A program made the position numbers and the translations under genes. The notes under the pieces are model-generated. The model was not told the origin of the DNA, did no database searches, and worked only from the letters and a program-made list of their open reading frames with translations. Shown here one piece after another: positions 11,124 through 25,462 of a stretch of 64,000 bases of DNA; positions within the stretch are counted from its first letter, which is position 1; each line of letters starts with the position of its first letter. Source of the stretch: Rhizopus arrhizus (taxonomy: Eukaryota > Mucoromycota > Mucoromycetes > Mucorales > Rhizopodaceae); the NCBI GenBank assembly GCA_024220505.1, contig JAKZZE010000003.1, forward strand, positions 1,364,001 to 1,428,000, in the 5' to 3' direction.

Positions 11124-11709
11124 ATACAAAACACATTCTTCTCTGTTTATTGGTCAAAAGGAAATCACAGCAACCAAAACCTGTTTTTCTCGTTACACAC
11201 TCAAACTTAATTTTTAATAAAGAATTTAGAAAACAAAAAGCTTACCAACTCTAAATCACCAAGAGAAACTGTTGTACATCTCAACTTATCCTTAAAAAAA
11301 AGCCTATTTTGAAATGATGCCTGAAGCTCTATAGTCAATAAAGAACAAAATCAAGAGCACTCAAGGGGAACACAAAAAGCGCAGTGAAAATTGTAAACAC
11401 TTTTATTGTGATCAACAGTTTTGTTTATTTAAAAATATAAGCTCTTGTCTTGTGATAGATTGAATGCAAAGGTTAGTTTAAAATATAATAAGCAACCACT
11501 AACAAAAATCCCCATAATTAATCAGAATTCATTGGGCCGGTGCATGAGAGTACAGTTCTTTTGAAAAAAAATCGCCAGTATAATTTTTCAATATGGACAG
11601 GGAGGGGGGCCAGGAACATAAGAAGGAGTATTGCAAAACAACATTTTTTTTATTAAGCTTTTTTATTTTATTTAAATGATTAATAAATATATTAGAGATA
11701 TACAATATA
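11124..11709. other. Intergenic between convergent globin and HMG-CoA reductase genes
   Basis: Holds the two 3' UTRs; several AATAAA-like motifs are present on the plus strand (for example 11337-11342). No further gene seen. Confidence 0.5.
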
Positions 11710-14700
11710 TTAGGATTTAATACAAGTGCCTGGAGGAGGAGGAGGAGGAGGAGCATTTCCGCGATTGTGAGCCATGTGTGCTTGAACCAAATGGCCTGCA
11801 GCCAAAGCAGCACAAAGAGACAATTCACCTGCCATAACAGAAGCACAGATGATTCTAGCTAATTTCTGAGCATTCTTACCAGGTTCAGTAGGATGAGGAC
11901 CACGGACACCGAGTAAGTCTAACATGGATTGTTGAGGGGGTAAGATTGTACCACCACCAATCGTACCAACTTCCACACTGGGCATTGTACAAGAGATGTG
12001 CAAGTCTTGACCATTATTGACAGCCTTCATGAGTGTGATACAATTTGAGCTTTCGACATTTTGAGCAGGATCTTGACCAGTAGCAAGATAGATAGCAGTC
12101 AGGATATTAGCTGCATGAGCATTGAATCCACCAACAGACCCAGCCATAGCCGAGCCAACCAAATTCTTTGAAATGTTCAATTCAACCAGGGCATCTACGG
12201 TTGTCTTTAGGACTTTCTGTACCACAGCACCAGGAATCACAGCTTCAGATACAACAGATTTTCCACGACCTTCGATCCAATTGATGGCAGCAGCCTTCTT
12301 GTCAGTACAGTAATTACCAGAAAGGGAGACGATTTGCATTTCAGGAAAGTGAGACGAGAGAACGCTTAAAGCTTTTTCACAACCCTTAGAGATCATGTTC
12401 ATACCCATGGCATCACCTGTCGTGGTTGAGAAACGAATGTAAACCAAACGACCGGCCAAAGCAACCTTCAACTTGCGTACACGAGCAAAGCGAGAGGTGG
12501 AGTTAAAGGCCTCGGTAATAATCTCACTTCCTTCATTTTCCAAAAATTGTTTACAAGCTGCAGCACTCACTATCGAGGGAAATTCAACACAAGGGCCACG
12601 AGTCATACCATCGGCTGTCAACACAGTTATAGCTCCACCACCTGCATTGATCGCCTTACAGCCACGAGCAGCAGAAGCAATCAGACAACCCTCTGTAGTA
12701 GCCATAGGAATATGAATGGATTCATTATCAATCACCAGAGGTCCTGCAATGCCTACTGGGATCGGCATGTATCCAATCACATTTTCACAGCAGGCTCCCA
12801 TCACCTTATCATAGTGGTAATTACGCAATGGCAATAAACTATGTTCAAGCGTTCTGGTAATTGAAGCACGCGAGATCAGTGCACGACGGATACAAACAGC
12901 GCGTTCGAAATCACCAAGGATTTTTTCAAGAGCATAAGAGGTAATTTGATTATTTTGAACAAGTGCAATGACCTCTTCATCAGAGAGTTGATCAGGGGTT
13001 TTTATCAGAGCCTTGCATTCTTCCAAGGTACGAACGATACCTTGGTTTCGGTTCTTCTTTACAGGGATAGCTTGCTTTTCAGCAGATGCAATAGGAACAG
13101 TAGGTTCTTCAGCTGCAGGAGGAGTTACACGTTCGGTTGATGCAGGTTTAGTAGGTTCTTTGGCCATTTTAAGGAGGTAAGTATTCAGGAACAAAGAAAC
13201 GATAAGTCCTAAGGAGATCCATCGGGATATAACAGGGTGCTGAACAAAAACGGCATAAGTGTCCAACAAATAATCAAAAGGTCTTCGGATGCTATCGGGA
13301 ACAATGCCTTGATGAAGCGAAGAAACAGCTTGGAAAAGTAAAGGAGGAGATACTTCAACATGGAGAGGCAGATGACCTAATTCAGATGCGCGATGTTCTT
13401 GAAGGAGTCTATCGAGAACGTTGGCAATACTAGGCTCAGTCACATTAACGTGAGGACCAACAGAGTTTTGAAAAGGGGTACATATTTTGAAAAGATGAAT
13501 AGCAACAAAGCTGATGATCTATATCAAGGGAGTGTCAATATCCCTTCCATTATATTTTTCAAGTAAAGTTACCATGAGTAATTTAAGTTTGCCAATCATA
13601 GGTTCATCTGCCTTTATACTTGGACTGGTTGCTGTTGTGTCACTAAATGCTTTGACAACGGCTTTACGAATGTAGCCTGTGCCTGTTGTCTCGGATGACT
13701 TTGGTTTGGTTCCTTTTGTAGAAATTCCATTGATCTCACGAATCCTTAAAAGCTAAACAATATAGTTTTTTTTTTAGTTTTCCGCTCTTTCTTTCACTGT
13801 ATTCATGCTATGGTTACCTCTAACTTTAATGCCAAGACGGCTGTGTACCAAGTAAACATGATGACGAAATCATAAGCCAATAGAAGGGCACTCAGCAAAC
13901 AGAATTCGCGCAAACCAGAGATACCAGATTTTGCACCTAATGTAAGTACAGTAATCTCCATGGCTGCATCACGAGCAATAGGTAAAGCGACAGCATCAAC
14001 AGCACGCATGATGGTCTTTTTAATTTCTTGCTTTGTCAGTGGTGTTTCTTTACTAAACTGGAATACACGCCTTGTCAATTTAGAGTGGCGTTCGAAACCG
14101 ATAGTAACCGCTAAAAAAGGAATAGCTTCACTGTACGAAAATGCTGTTAGTTTGTTATCTTTGAGGGAATAATAAATAAAAAAAAGCTTACGCTAATACG
14201 ACAGGATAAACATCAACACCTAACGCATTGACTGTCAATAAAGCGAACATGAAAGCAAAAAAACCATTGAATAAAACAGCAGTAGCCAAAGTATAACGAG
14301 AACCTAATGATCGCATAGTCATATAAAGTGAAACAAAAGTAGCCAACATCATGATATAACCAGCCAAGATGACGATAATGTCAACTTTATCTGCAACCTA
14401 TTTTTTTTTTAAGTTTAGAATTTTTTTTTGTTGTTGTTGTATTGTATTGCTTTGTACCTCAATCAGCTCCTTCACACGAATAACGATATTTCGAGTGATA
14501 ATGAATAACCAAGTAAACACATCCTGTCTCTCACTCATATTGGAAAGAGAAACAATATCGGGTGTAGATAGGGTGGATACCTTTTGTTCCCACAATTGAG
14601 AGAGATGTTGACGATAAGCTGTAGAGGTATTGAATGCCAGTGTGAGTGACAGGAAGGAATCAGCTGAGGAAGTTTCTGACAAGGTTGAAAAGCATTGTCC

Positions 14701-15147
14701 GTTGGGTAATTGAAAGCATAGGGAGCGATAATCAACCAAATCATCTACCATGGTGTTATGTACCATTCGTTCAAACTTTTCAATAGAATCATGTTTATCA
14801 AGAGAGTCAGAGTTGGAAGTAATGACGATTTGTTTCAATTGAAGTTTGACGGATTCAGAAGAAATGCCTTGTGCGTCTCGAGTGATCTGTTGTAATTGTT
14901 GTGTATTAGAATCAGCATAGACAAGGGTGGGATAGAGACGAGAAGAGGTGCCTGAGAATATGTCTGAAGTACGAGCCAAGTTGAAGAGGTAAAAGTAACT
15001 AAAGGAAGACAAGATGAGGATGGTGGCAATCATCTCTATTGGGCTCCGAGAGGATATTTTGGCAGCTTTGTGAATGCCTTTCCCCATCATGGCCGATATC
15101 GACCTAAATGCCGTAGTCCCTCTATGTTTTGGTAGAATAGACATCAA
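11710..15147 (-). CDS. 3-hydroxy-3-methylglutaryl-CoA reductase
   Basis: Five exons: 15147-14458, 14397-14192, 14130-13818, 13752-13573 and 13518-11710, giving 1065 residues. Exons 1-4 encode the N-terminal ER membrane part, including a sterol-sensing-like cluster of hydrophobic helices ([12 protein letters not shown] through [12 protein letters not shown], about 235-400). A linker follows, then the catalytic domain from about residue 640. Landmarks are [29 protein letters not shown] (about 829), [32 protein letters not shown] and GTIGGGT (about 981), with the catalytic HMAHNR histidine near the end. The enzyme makes mevalonate from HMG-CoA with NADPH, the committed step to ergosterol and, in Mucorales, to carotenoids and trisporic acid. 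The last residues form a seven-proline run encoded by a GGA repeat (11732-11752). Confidence 0.97.
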
Positions 15148-15622
15148 GAGTGGGAAATTGTTGTTGAAAACAATTAAATAAGTGACAAAAGAAAGAAGGA
15201 AAGAAAAAAAAAAAAAAACTTGTATTTTATAAGTAATTTAATATTGTGTAGCCCCCCACGTAAAAAAAAATAGCGGAGATGGTATTGTTTAAAAAAAAAG
15301 GGAGGAATTGATTGGGGAGGATAGTGAAGTTGATTAGGAGAACATCGCATGTATTAAATAAAAACGAGCCTTTATCTTCTCTATATATGCAACATTAGGG
15401 CAGTAATTAAAAATTGGATTCTTTCGGGGTATAAAATCATAAACAACCATAAAATAAGCCAGAATAAAGGGAGCAAAAGAGTAAGCAAGAGATGAAAAGC
15501 GGACAAAAAAAAAGTGTAACCAACTTATCATTGTGTAGATGGATAGTGGCTAAGCGCGCTTTAATCCAAAAAAAAATAGAACCAATATTTTTTCTTCTTA
15601 TTCGTTCTTTTTATATACAAAA
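15148..15622. promoter_or_regulatory. Divergent intergenic region, HMG-CoA reductase and CaM-kinase genes
   Basis: 475 bp between the two start codons, with A/T runs at 15204-15219 and 15289-15299. It must contain both promoters; no defined operator was recognised. Confidence 0.45.
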
Positions 15623-17072
<1,450 letters not shown>

Positions 17073-17111
17073 CTGGGGTTGTAAAATAAATTCTTTTGTG
17101 TGCATCAGCTG

Positions 17112-17139
17112 TTTTTTTTTTTTTTTTTTTTTTTTTTTT
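17112..17139 (+). repeat. Poly(T) tract of 28 just upstream of COX10
   Basis: An uninterrupted run of 28 T ends 16 bp before the COX10 start codon. Similar tracts precede the sirtuin (20346-20366) and peptidyl-tRNA hydrolase (24187-24218) genes. Poly(dA:dT) tracts commonly exclude nucleosomes at fungal promoters. Confidence 0.8.
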
Positions 17140-17155
17140 CTGCTTCACTTTTGAC

Positions 17156-18307
17156 ATGTTGCAAACAAAATTCCTTAGACAAGCATTGTTTATAAAAAAC
17201 AAACTCAACACAACTTGTTCAATAAGAGTTTTTGCCACTTATCCTTCACTTTACCAACGACATCATGTAAATAACTCAAATCGCGTAACAAAATACAAAA
17301 TCATTCAATCGCCTCCACCTCTTTCAAAGCTCCCACTTTTATATAAAGAGCTCATCAAATTCAAGCTAGCTGGTCTAGTAACTCTTACGGCTATGACAGG
17401 CTATGCGCTTGCACCAGGCGAGTCGACAGTAACAACACTCATCGCAACCACTATTGGCACCGGTCTTTGCATAGGCTCAGCCAATGCCATTAATCAGTGG
17501 ATCGAGACACCCTACGATGCACAAATGCTAAGAACCCGAAATAGAGTTTTAGGTAGACGAGCGCTTTCCCAAACTCATGCCTTTGGTTTTGGTATCTTGA
17601 CTGGGGCCGCTGGTATAACCTGCCTTGCAACTTTGGTGAATCCAATCACGGCTCTCTTGGGTGCATCCAACATTGCCCTCTATACACTTGTCTATACCCC
17701 CATGAAGCGAATGTCGATTGCAAACACATGGGCTGGGTCTGTGGTTGGAGCGATCCCTCCCATGATGGGCTACACAGCCGTGACTAATAATCTGCTCGAT
17801 CCCGGTGCCTGGGTCCTCGGAGGTTTGCTTTACTGCTGGCAATTTCCTCATTTTAATGCACTCGCTTGGAACCTGAGAGAAGACTATTCAAAGGCTGGAT
17901 ATCGTATGATGGCCGTAACAGATCCTAAATTAAATGCGCGTGTTTCCTTGCGGTATAGTCTTGCTATGTTTCCTCTCTGCTTTGCTGTGCCTTATTTAGA
18001 TTTGACCTCATGGTGGTTTGCAGCAGATTCATCCGTGGTAAATGGTGCTTTGCTTTATGGCGCTTATAAGTTCTGGAGAAAAAGGTAAACCATAATCACT
18101 TTAAAGGAATGAGCACTTATTTATAAAGATAATAGTAATGACAAATCAGCCAAACAATTGTTCTTTGGAAGTATAGTTCATTTACCTGTACTTTTGGCTC
18201 TGTTGATGATTCACAAGAAGTGGAACTTGCCCGGCTATCACATAAAAACAAAGGAAGAAGAAGAAATAGAAGAAATTATAGAATGGGTGATTGAGGACGA
18301 TTATTAA
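17156..18307 (+). CDS. COX10: Protohaem IX farnesyltransferase (haem O synthase)
   Basis: Two exons, 17156-18084 and 18136-18307, encode 366 residues. A basic N-terminus suits a mitochondrial presequence. The UbiA prenyltransferase core follows, with about seven to eight membrane segments. The first prenyl-binding motif reads NQWIETPYDAQMLRTRNR (about 138-155) and the second region LREDYSKAGYRMM with an Asp pair. Exon 2 encodes KSAKQLFFGSIVHLPVLL and an acidic tail. COX10 adds a farnesyl group to haem B in the inner mitochondrial membrane, the first step to haem A for cytochrome oxidase. The acceptor at 18135 was chosen over an earlier AG because only it keeps the frame. The stop lies 23 bp from the stop of the convergent TXNL1-like gene. 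Confidence 0.95.
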
Positions 18308-18330
18308 ATAATAATAAAACACAATTTTAT

Positions 18331-18945
18331 TTAGTGCTCTTCCTTGCTCAAATCATTCATGTTGGTAGCCTGTGTTTTTTATATTAGCACATGTGAATAT
18401 AAATTTCTTTATAATGATTACCTCAACAGGAGTGCCGATGAAGATAAGTTGCTGAATCTGTGTTGTCTCTTCATCTTCTTGGTTATCAACCACAAACAAA
18501 GTAATATGAGTCACATTTTGGAATTTAACAAATCTTAAGTTCACAATAGCATCTTCTTCAAAGTCCTTTGGACTGAGTTCAATGGTTTGCGTTTCACTGA
18601 TCGAATCTGCATCATCAAAACCCAATGCTTGTCGATTGGTGTACAGCTTGATTGTTTTAGGTGCGTTAGCTGTATTAGGAACCTTGAATTTCAAGGAATG
18701 AACCTTGACAGCTAAAAATAGATTGTTAATTATAAATAAAAAGGATTATCCATCAAGTCTTACGTTGGTTGAACGGAACACTAATAATGAGTTGTTCATC
18801 AACGTCACTTTCTAAATAACTATCATCCTCTTTAAAAATGTTTTTCACATTATTTTCAGTTTGTTGATTTAAGGCATCTACTTGATTGCCTGTGATGTGA
18901 GCTGTCAAATCACTCTATTTGAAAAGAGCAAAAATATATAAATTG

Positions 18946-18981
<36 letters not shown>

Positions 18982-19486
18982 TATTATTATTATTCTTTAC
19001 ATGGCCTGGAATACCAAAGTTCTTTTTTGAGCTAGAACTACCACTGGCTTCTCCTTGTGCACCAGATTGCTGTTGAACATAATGTTCAAGTTGCTTAGGA
19101 TTAGCTCCCTTCATTTCGGTTACTTTATTGCCATTCTTGTAAAACTGAAAGGTGGGCCTAATACATTATTCAGATAAATAAAACCGTTTGTCTCTCATCT
19201 TCACTTACATTGCAGTAACACCACAAGCTTGAGATACATCTTTAACTTTATCTACATCAATCTTGAGAAATTTTACTTGTGGGTATTTTGCTGGAAGTTG
19301 ATTATAAAAAGGAGAAATCATTTTACATGGTCCACTACATTATATAAAAATAAATACGCGTTTTACGGTGCATAATTTTTTTTATTACCACCAAGCAGCA
19401 GTAAAATAAGCAACAACAAGTCTTTCTGGTGAAGAAGCTAATTCATTTTGAAATTCGTTTGCATTGTTAATAATTTGAACAGCCAT
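18331..19486 (-). CDS. Thioredoxin-like protein with PITH domain (TXNL1-like)
   Basis: Six exons: 19486-19389, 19334-19209, 19157-19001, 18914-18764, 18711-18422 and 18369-18331, giving 286 residues, against 289 in human TXNL1. The thioredoxin domain (about 1-108) has the WCGPC active site, rebuilt across the first intron, and the cis-proline in TAMPTFQFYKNG. A Ser/Gly linker is followed by the PITH domain (about 127-280), recognisable by VHSLKFKVP, KLYTNR and TLFVVDNQ. TXNL1 is a cytosolic redox protein that binds the 26S proteasome lid through PITH; that role is assumed here. Intron 3 contains 32 consecutive T on the plus strand (18948-18979). The small last exon (12 codons) restores the expected C-terminus. 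Confidence 0.93.
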
Positions 19487-20398
19487 TTTTTTTTAAAAGT
19501 TTAATAAACAAAAAAAGAGGTACATTTAATCATTACGTGTCGAAAGTGAAAGATTATCTGTATTTAAAATCAATAACCAATCAAATTAAAACGAATAATC
19601 AATACAGCCCTTCTATCAAAATAACGTGAATCGCGTTTATAGATGTAGTTGTGCCTTCGCTTTGGAGAGATAGGTGCTTTACTTATTTAATAACTGGAAA
19701 AGATCGTCTTATTTTCTTTCTTCGTATATTTTCAAAATACAAAAAGAATAAGAAAGCCTACTAATAAATGCTCTTCACACTCAAACATCTCCTTTTAACT
19801 ATTAACTACAAAAAAGAGAAGAGGTTCGAACATGTTCGTTTCTAAAAAGGTTGATGCACAAAGCCACTGCTCGTGACTGATGACGCTCATTGAAAATTTT
19901 TTCCATTATCAAATATATAAATAGCGTGTTCTCTTGTTTCCTTTTTATTTCCCTTAAGGAGGTGGCAAGCTTATGTATACGGGCAAACGTACAAAAAGAT
20001 TTTGTTCTTTTATTCAACCCGTGGGAAGGTCTGAGAAAAGCCACTAAATGTCTTTGCTGGACAACCTGTGAAAACGGGGGCAGTGCTACCAGAAAATATA
20101 ACCCTTTTGCTTCTGTAAACCAATGATTTTTATGATGGGAATCTTGTGGAGCAGAAGGGATTATTGTAAAGGTCTGTGGGCGAAAACGCTATGAAGTGCA
20201 ATACATGAGACTGGTTTTACCAGCAACTCAATTCAGACTACTCTGTTTCCTCCTTCATCTTTTTATATATAAAAATCGAAATGAAAAAACCATTACGTAA
20301 TGAATAGATTACTTTTCAAATAAAAAAAGTGGAGGCTATAAAGACTTTTTTTTTTTTTTTTTTTTTCTTTTTGATGAGATTATCATTGATTACAAGCA
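19487..20398. promoter_or_regulatory. Divergent intergenic region, TXNL1-like and sirtuin genes
   Basis: 912 bp between start codons. Short open stretches are present on both strands (19802-20044 minus, 19890-20126 plus) but carry no recognisable motif. A run of 21 T at 20346-20366 lies 32 bp upstream of the sirtuin start. Confidence 0.45.
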
Positions 20399-21558
<1,160 letters not shown>

Positions 21559-21786
21559 TAATAAATATTTTTTAATTTATGAACAAGCAATTTGACTGGT
21601 TGGTTCAAACAAGTTAAACTAAAACGAGTTTGGATTTGTTTCAATACGTGTTTAGGCCAATATCTTTTGATTCCGTTTTCAAGGGAACTCAACCATCTAT
21701 TTAAGTATTCTTTTTTTTTCTTTGTCTTTTCTTTGCTTCTTATTCATCGTCCTTCAAACGCGCGCTGATCATTTTATTATTTTGCT

Positions 21787-22149
21787 ATGAAATCTTTATG
21801 TACTCTTGGTTCTCTTCTTGCTCTTTTAACGTGTATTCAAGCTGCTCCTATTGAATCACGCTCTCTTTTGACGGGTGATGGTACATTTTATCAAGTTGGT
21901 TTAGGCTCTTGTGGCGAAACTAGTTCAGACTCTGACATGGTTGCTGCCCTTTCTTCTGAACTGATGCGTGATAGCAAGAAATATTGTGGGAAATCGATCA
22001 CTGTAAAGAGCAAGAAGGGATCTGTAAAGCTAAAAGTGGTAGACACATGTCCTAGTTGCTCAAAGGGTGATGTAGATATGAGCAGTGCCGCATTCAAAAA
22101 ATTAGGTTCTCTGAACACAGGACGTATTGATATTAGCTGGTCATTGTAA
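21787..22149 (+). CDS. Secreted double-psi beta-barrel (expansin/RlpA-like) protein
   Basis: Single-exon gene, 120 residues. A signal peptide (residues 1-19, cleaved after TCIQA) leads to a DPBB domain: TGDGTFYQVGLGSCGET, SKKYCGKSITV, VKLKVVDTCPSC and GDVDMSSAAFKKLG. The VxDxCP motif and four cysteines suit small fungal expansin-like or barwin-like wall proteins. No C-terminal cellulose-binding domain and no GPI signal are present. Probably acts in the cell wall, perhaps by loosening polysaccharides, but the substrate is unknown. The stop lies 46 bp from the stop of the convergent CorA gene. Confidence 0.88.
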   Translation: MKSLCTLGSLLALLTCIQAAPIESRSLLTGDGTFYQVGLGSCGETSSDSDMVAALSSELMRDSKKYCGKSITVKSKKGSVKLKVVDTCPSCSKGDVDMSSAAFKKLGSLNTGRIDISWSL

Positions 22150-22195
22150 TTGGATACCAAAATAGAATAAATATATCTTTATTACTCTATGTAGT

Positions 22196-23876
22196 CTATA
22201 AAAATCCTGTTCGTTTTCCGACAGCAATCGATGCTACGACATATACTAACATTCCTAAAACAATCCAAAAGAACCAGGTCAAATCTTTCTCATCTTTGCC
22301 TGGTACAGTAACGTTCATACCAAATAGACCGCCAATCAAGTTCTATACATAAAAATAAATATTGATAATCAAAATATTACTACTAGTATTTACCAAAGGA
22401 ACAATAATAGTAGCCAAAAAAGTTAATCTATTAATGACTTCATTTGTATTGTTACCAGCCTGAGAAAGTTCTATTGTTATTTGACCAAGGTAGTTCCTGT
22501 GAGCACGGCCAAGGATTAAGTCATAATGATTTACATTTTGTAACATAGTTATTATATGGTCTACATTACTACTATTAGTATTATTGCTTTGCAGCAAATT
22601 TATGTTTATACCTTGAATGTCTCCAAGGTAAAGGGTCACTTCATGATGTGCTTTGACTTCATCAAGTTCTGTCTCTTTTGTAGTGTTTTCCAGTGAAATC
22701 ACATACTCCATTTCCTTTGCCCTATCTTCATAACGCTTAATTAAGCTTCGAAGTACATCTGCTTTCGGCCCCAAAAGACGCAATAACTGCATCACTGTTT
22801 TTCTGCAACTACCAATTCTTCGCAGCATATCATTTTGTTCTGATCCATTCAAGACTAAGACAAGGTCTTCAATTGAGTCCACTTCTAGCTCTGTATGCTC
22901 AATCAGAGGTGCAAACCCATCCGTGATATCATCGATCAATGCATAGTTAATCCATTCTGGTGTCACTTTAATAAAGTCTTTAAGTTGATGAATACGTCGT
23001 CGAACGTTATGTGAATGATTTAATTCGTGGAAACGAAACTAATAGAATTAAGTACTTTCAAAGTAAAAAGAAAGGAGCAAATTACCGTCAATATACCATC
23101 CTTAAAGACAACAATATAAAAATTAACTGCATCAAGATAGTTAGGGCTATCAATGTTTTGATCAAAGGTTCGAAAACTGATAAACATGTAGTTTTGAAAA
23201 ATTTCACACTTTTCACGCGGTTCTTGTGCCTGGATATCTTCAGTTGTAAGAGGATGAATACAGAAAACCTACCCTTCAGTTAATAACTATAAAAACTAGC
23301 AAGCATACATCTTTACCTTGCTAATGGATCTCATTTCTTCATTTGTAGGGGCATATATATCAACCCACCAATTAGTCGTATTCACTAAGAGCTCTGATAT
23401 TGTTCTCGTAGTATTATACGGAGTTGCTACAAGTAAATGCCTGAAGGTTTGACTTTTGAATGATCCAAACTCAGGAGAATAAAAGGTGTATCTATCAGTC
23501 ATTCTTTGGCTTAATTTAAAAGGATCCTATCTTTTATGGTTCATATATTTGACTATTACTATTATTATAGCTCGTTTACCTTAATGATATTCTTTCCACA
23601 AAAGGTTTCTTCATCTCGTAAAAGATCAACCAATTTAGCTTCCAATTGTTGTTGTTGCTTTAAATAATTATCATTTAAAAGAGTATTTAAAGCATTTATG
23701 TTTAAGACAGGATGTTGTTGATCCGGGCTTTGATAAGAATAACAAATATCAATGCTTTTGATAGGATCATGATGCGGAGGGATAATAGAAGATACGGTTG
23801 ATTCAGGATCCATTTGTAAAATATAGTCACCAGAATGGCTCAGGATTGATCCCGTCGTACATTGATTGACCTCCAT
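22196..23876 (-). CDS. CorA-type magnesium transporter (Alr/Mnr-like)
   Basis: Five exons: 23876-23580, 23526-23317, 23268-23086, 23038-22394 and 22342-22196, giving 493 residues. The family signature GMN sits in LIGGLFGMNV after the first membrane helix (FLATIIVPL), and a second helix (WFFWIVLGMLVYV) closes the protein; the C-terminus is basic (GKRTGF). The large N-terminal cytosolic domain includes DPFKLSQRMTDRYTFYSP, HPLTTEDIQ and a long coiled stalk (TELEVDSIEDLVL onward). CorA proteins form pentameric Mg2+ channels; fungal Alr proteins are at the plasma membrane and Mnr2 at the vacuole. Which of these applies here is unclear. The acceptor for exon 2 (GATAG at 23527) is the only one that keeps phase and adds the conserved DPF start. 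Confidence 0.9.
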
Positions 23877-24184
23877 ATTAGTAAACAGATATTAAGTTTA
23901 CATTAAAGAAAGAGGAGAGAAACAGGAACGAGGAAGTATATTGATAAGTTACACTTTTTAAATGTCTCATTGGGTTTAAAATTATGCCTTTTTTGGAATT
24001 TTAATTTTATAAAAAGTCTTTTTTTATTTTTTTTTGAAAAGACAGGTTATGGCATAAGTAAAAAAACTGGTTCAGCAAATAAAAGCATGCTTCATTTATA
24101 CGAGAACCATCTTTCTTTTGTACAGAAATTACACATCTTCCGGTAAAACGGCACAAAAATTGACTGAGTTATACTTTATGCCAA

Positions 24185-24218
<34 letters not shown>

Positions 24219-24294
24219 CAAAAAAAAAAGGCTTGCAAACAGTGAAAAGTCACAATTTTCCGTGTAAAAAAAATGAAGTTTGTAGATTTCTTTC
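23877..24294. promoter_or_regulatory. Divergent region between CorA and peptidyl-tRNA hydrolase genes
   Basis: 418 bp with an uninterrupted run of 32 T at 24187-24218, ending 76 bp before the hydrolase start codon. Nothing coding seen. Confidence 0.5.
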
Positions 24295-25166
24295 ATGAAA
24301 AACTTGGACGTGCCTACTATTGCAGCTACTGCTATCGTTTCTTTACTCACTGGTTACGTTATAGGAAAATCAGTAGTCTCTAAAGTAAAAATTTAAAGAA
24401 AAACACGCTCATTTTGCATACGATTAATATTTACGAAAAAGGAAACTCATGAACAAGTAAAAGAATCATTAAGCGAGAGTAACAATGAACAAGAAGAAGA
24501 AGAAGAGCTCGATCCACTTCCTGAAGCTAAAATAGATGCTAAAAACTATGATAACTTTAAATTAGTAAGAGAAAGTCTCGTGTTTAAATACAAGTATAGC
24601 TTACCTTTCTATAGACACTTGTTGTGCGATCCGACCTTGGCATGACAAAAGGCAAAATTGCTGCACAAGTAAGAATAATTACTAAGCTTAATATCATATA
24701 TCTTATAAAGCTTATTGTTAGTGTGGACATGCAACATTGGCTTGTTATAAAGCTGTCAAGATTGTGAATCCTGAGGTAAGCAAAATTTAAAAAAACGAAA
24801 GACTTCTGACATTTCTGCTTGTTTCAGATCTTGAAGGCTTGGGAATATTCCGGTCAAGCTAAGGTTGCACTTAAATGTGATAGTGAAGATAAATTGTAAA
24901 TTAAATGTACATATGCAAGTGTTTACGATGTTTACATATAAAAAAAAATAGATTAGAATTACAAGCCATTGCTCTTAGTCTTGGCTTACCAGCACAAACT
25001 ATTCAAGATGCAGGTCGTACACAAATTGCCGCTGGATCTCGTACAGTCTTAGGTGTTGGACCAGGTTAGTTACAAAGATGGCAAAAAAAGGAAAATATTG
25101 AAAGTATTTTGTTTAGGACCAGCGGAATTGATTGATCAGGTAACTGGTCATTTAAAACTTCTTTGA
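24295..25166 (+). CDS. PTH2: Peptidyl-tRNA hydrolase 2 (Pth2/Bit1), membrane-anchored
   Basis: Seven small exons: 24295-24384, 24442-24564, 24615-24668, 24722-24775, 24828-24895, 24952-25064 and 25117-25166, giving 183 residues. Residues 4-27 form one membrane helix, then an acidic linker (EQEEEEELDPLPE). The PTH2 domain covers about 68-183 with all family motifs: VVRSDLGMTKGKIAAQCGHA, AWEYSGQAKVALK, LPAQTIQDAGRTQI, GSRTVLGVGPGPAELID and the VTGHLKLL end. It releases tRNA from stalled peptidyl-tRNAs. The N-terminal anchor resembles the mitochondrial outer-membrane Pth2/PTRH2. Exons 3 and 4 are both 54 nt. Confidence 0.95.
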
Positions 25167-25462
25167 AGCCCTTGACCTAGATCTATTTTGATTTGCATAT
25201 GATAATGAATAAACAACTATTAAGTCATCCCCTCTAAAAATCCATTATTTATCAAATTTGGAAGATTCAGGCACAAGTGGAGGATGGGCGAGCTCAGGCC
25301 TTTTCTTTTTTTGAACTCTCAACCAATCAAACATTTTGCTTTTCTTATGTTTGGCTTTCACCTTGAAACCCAGAATACTCGGCATAAGGAATCACTATTT
25401 TTGTACATCTCATGTTGTTCATCCTTTCTTTTTTTATTTTTTTTTTTATTTTCTTAGCTCAA

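Noticed and set aside
25412..25462. Upstream ATG adding a hydrophobic leader to glycogenin
   Set aside because: The leader is translated poly(T) (FFIFFFIFL); glycogenin is cytosolic and its family start is M-x-A-F-I-T-L-V, which fits the ATG at 25463.
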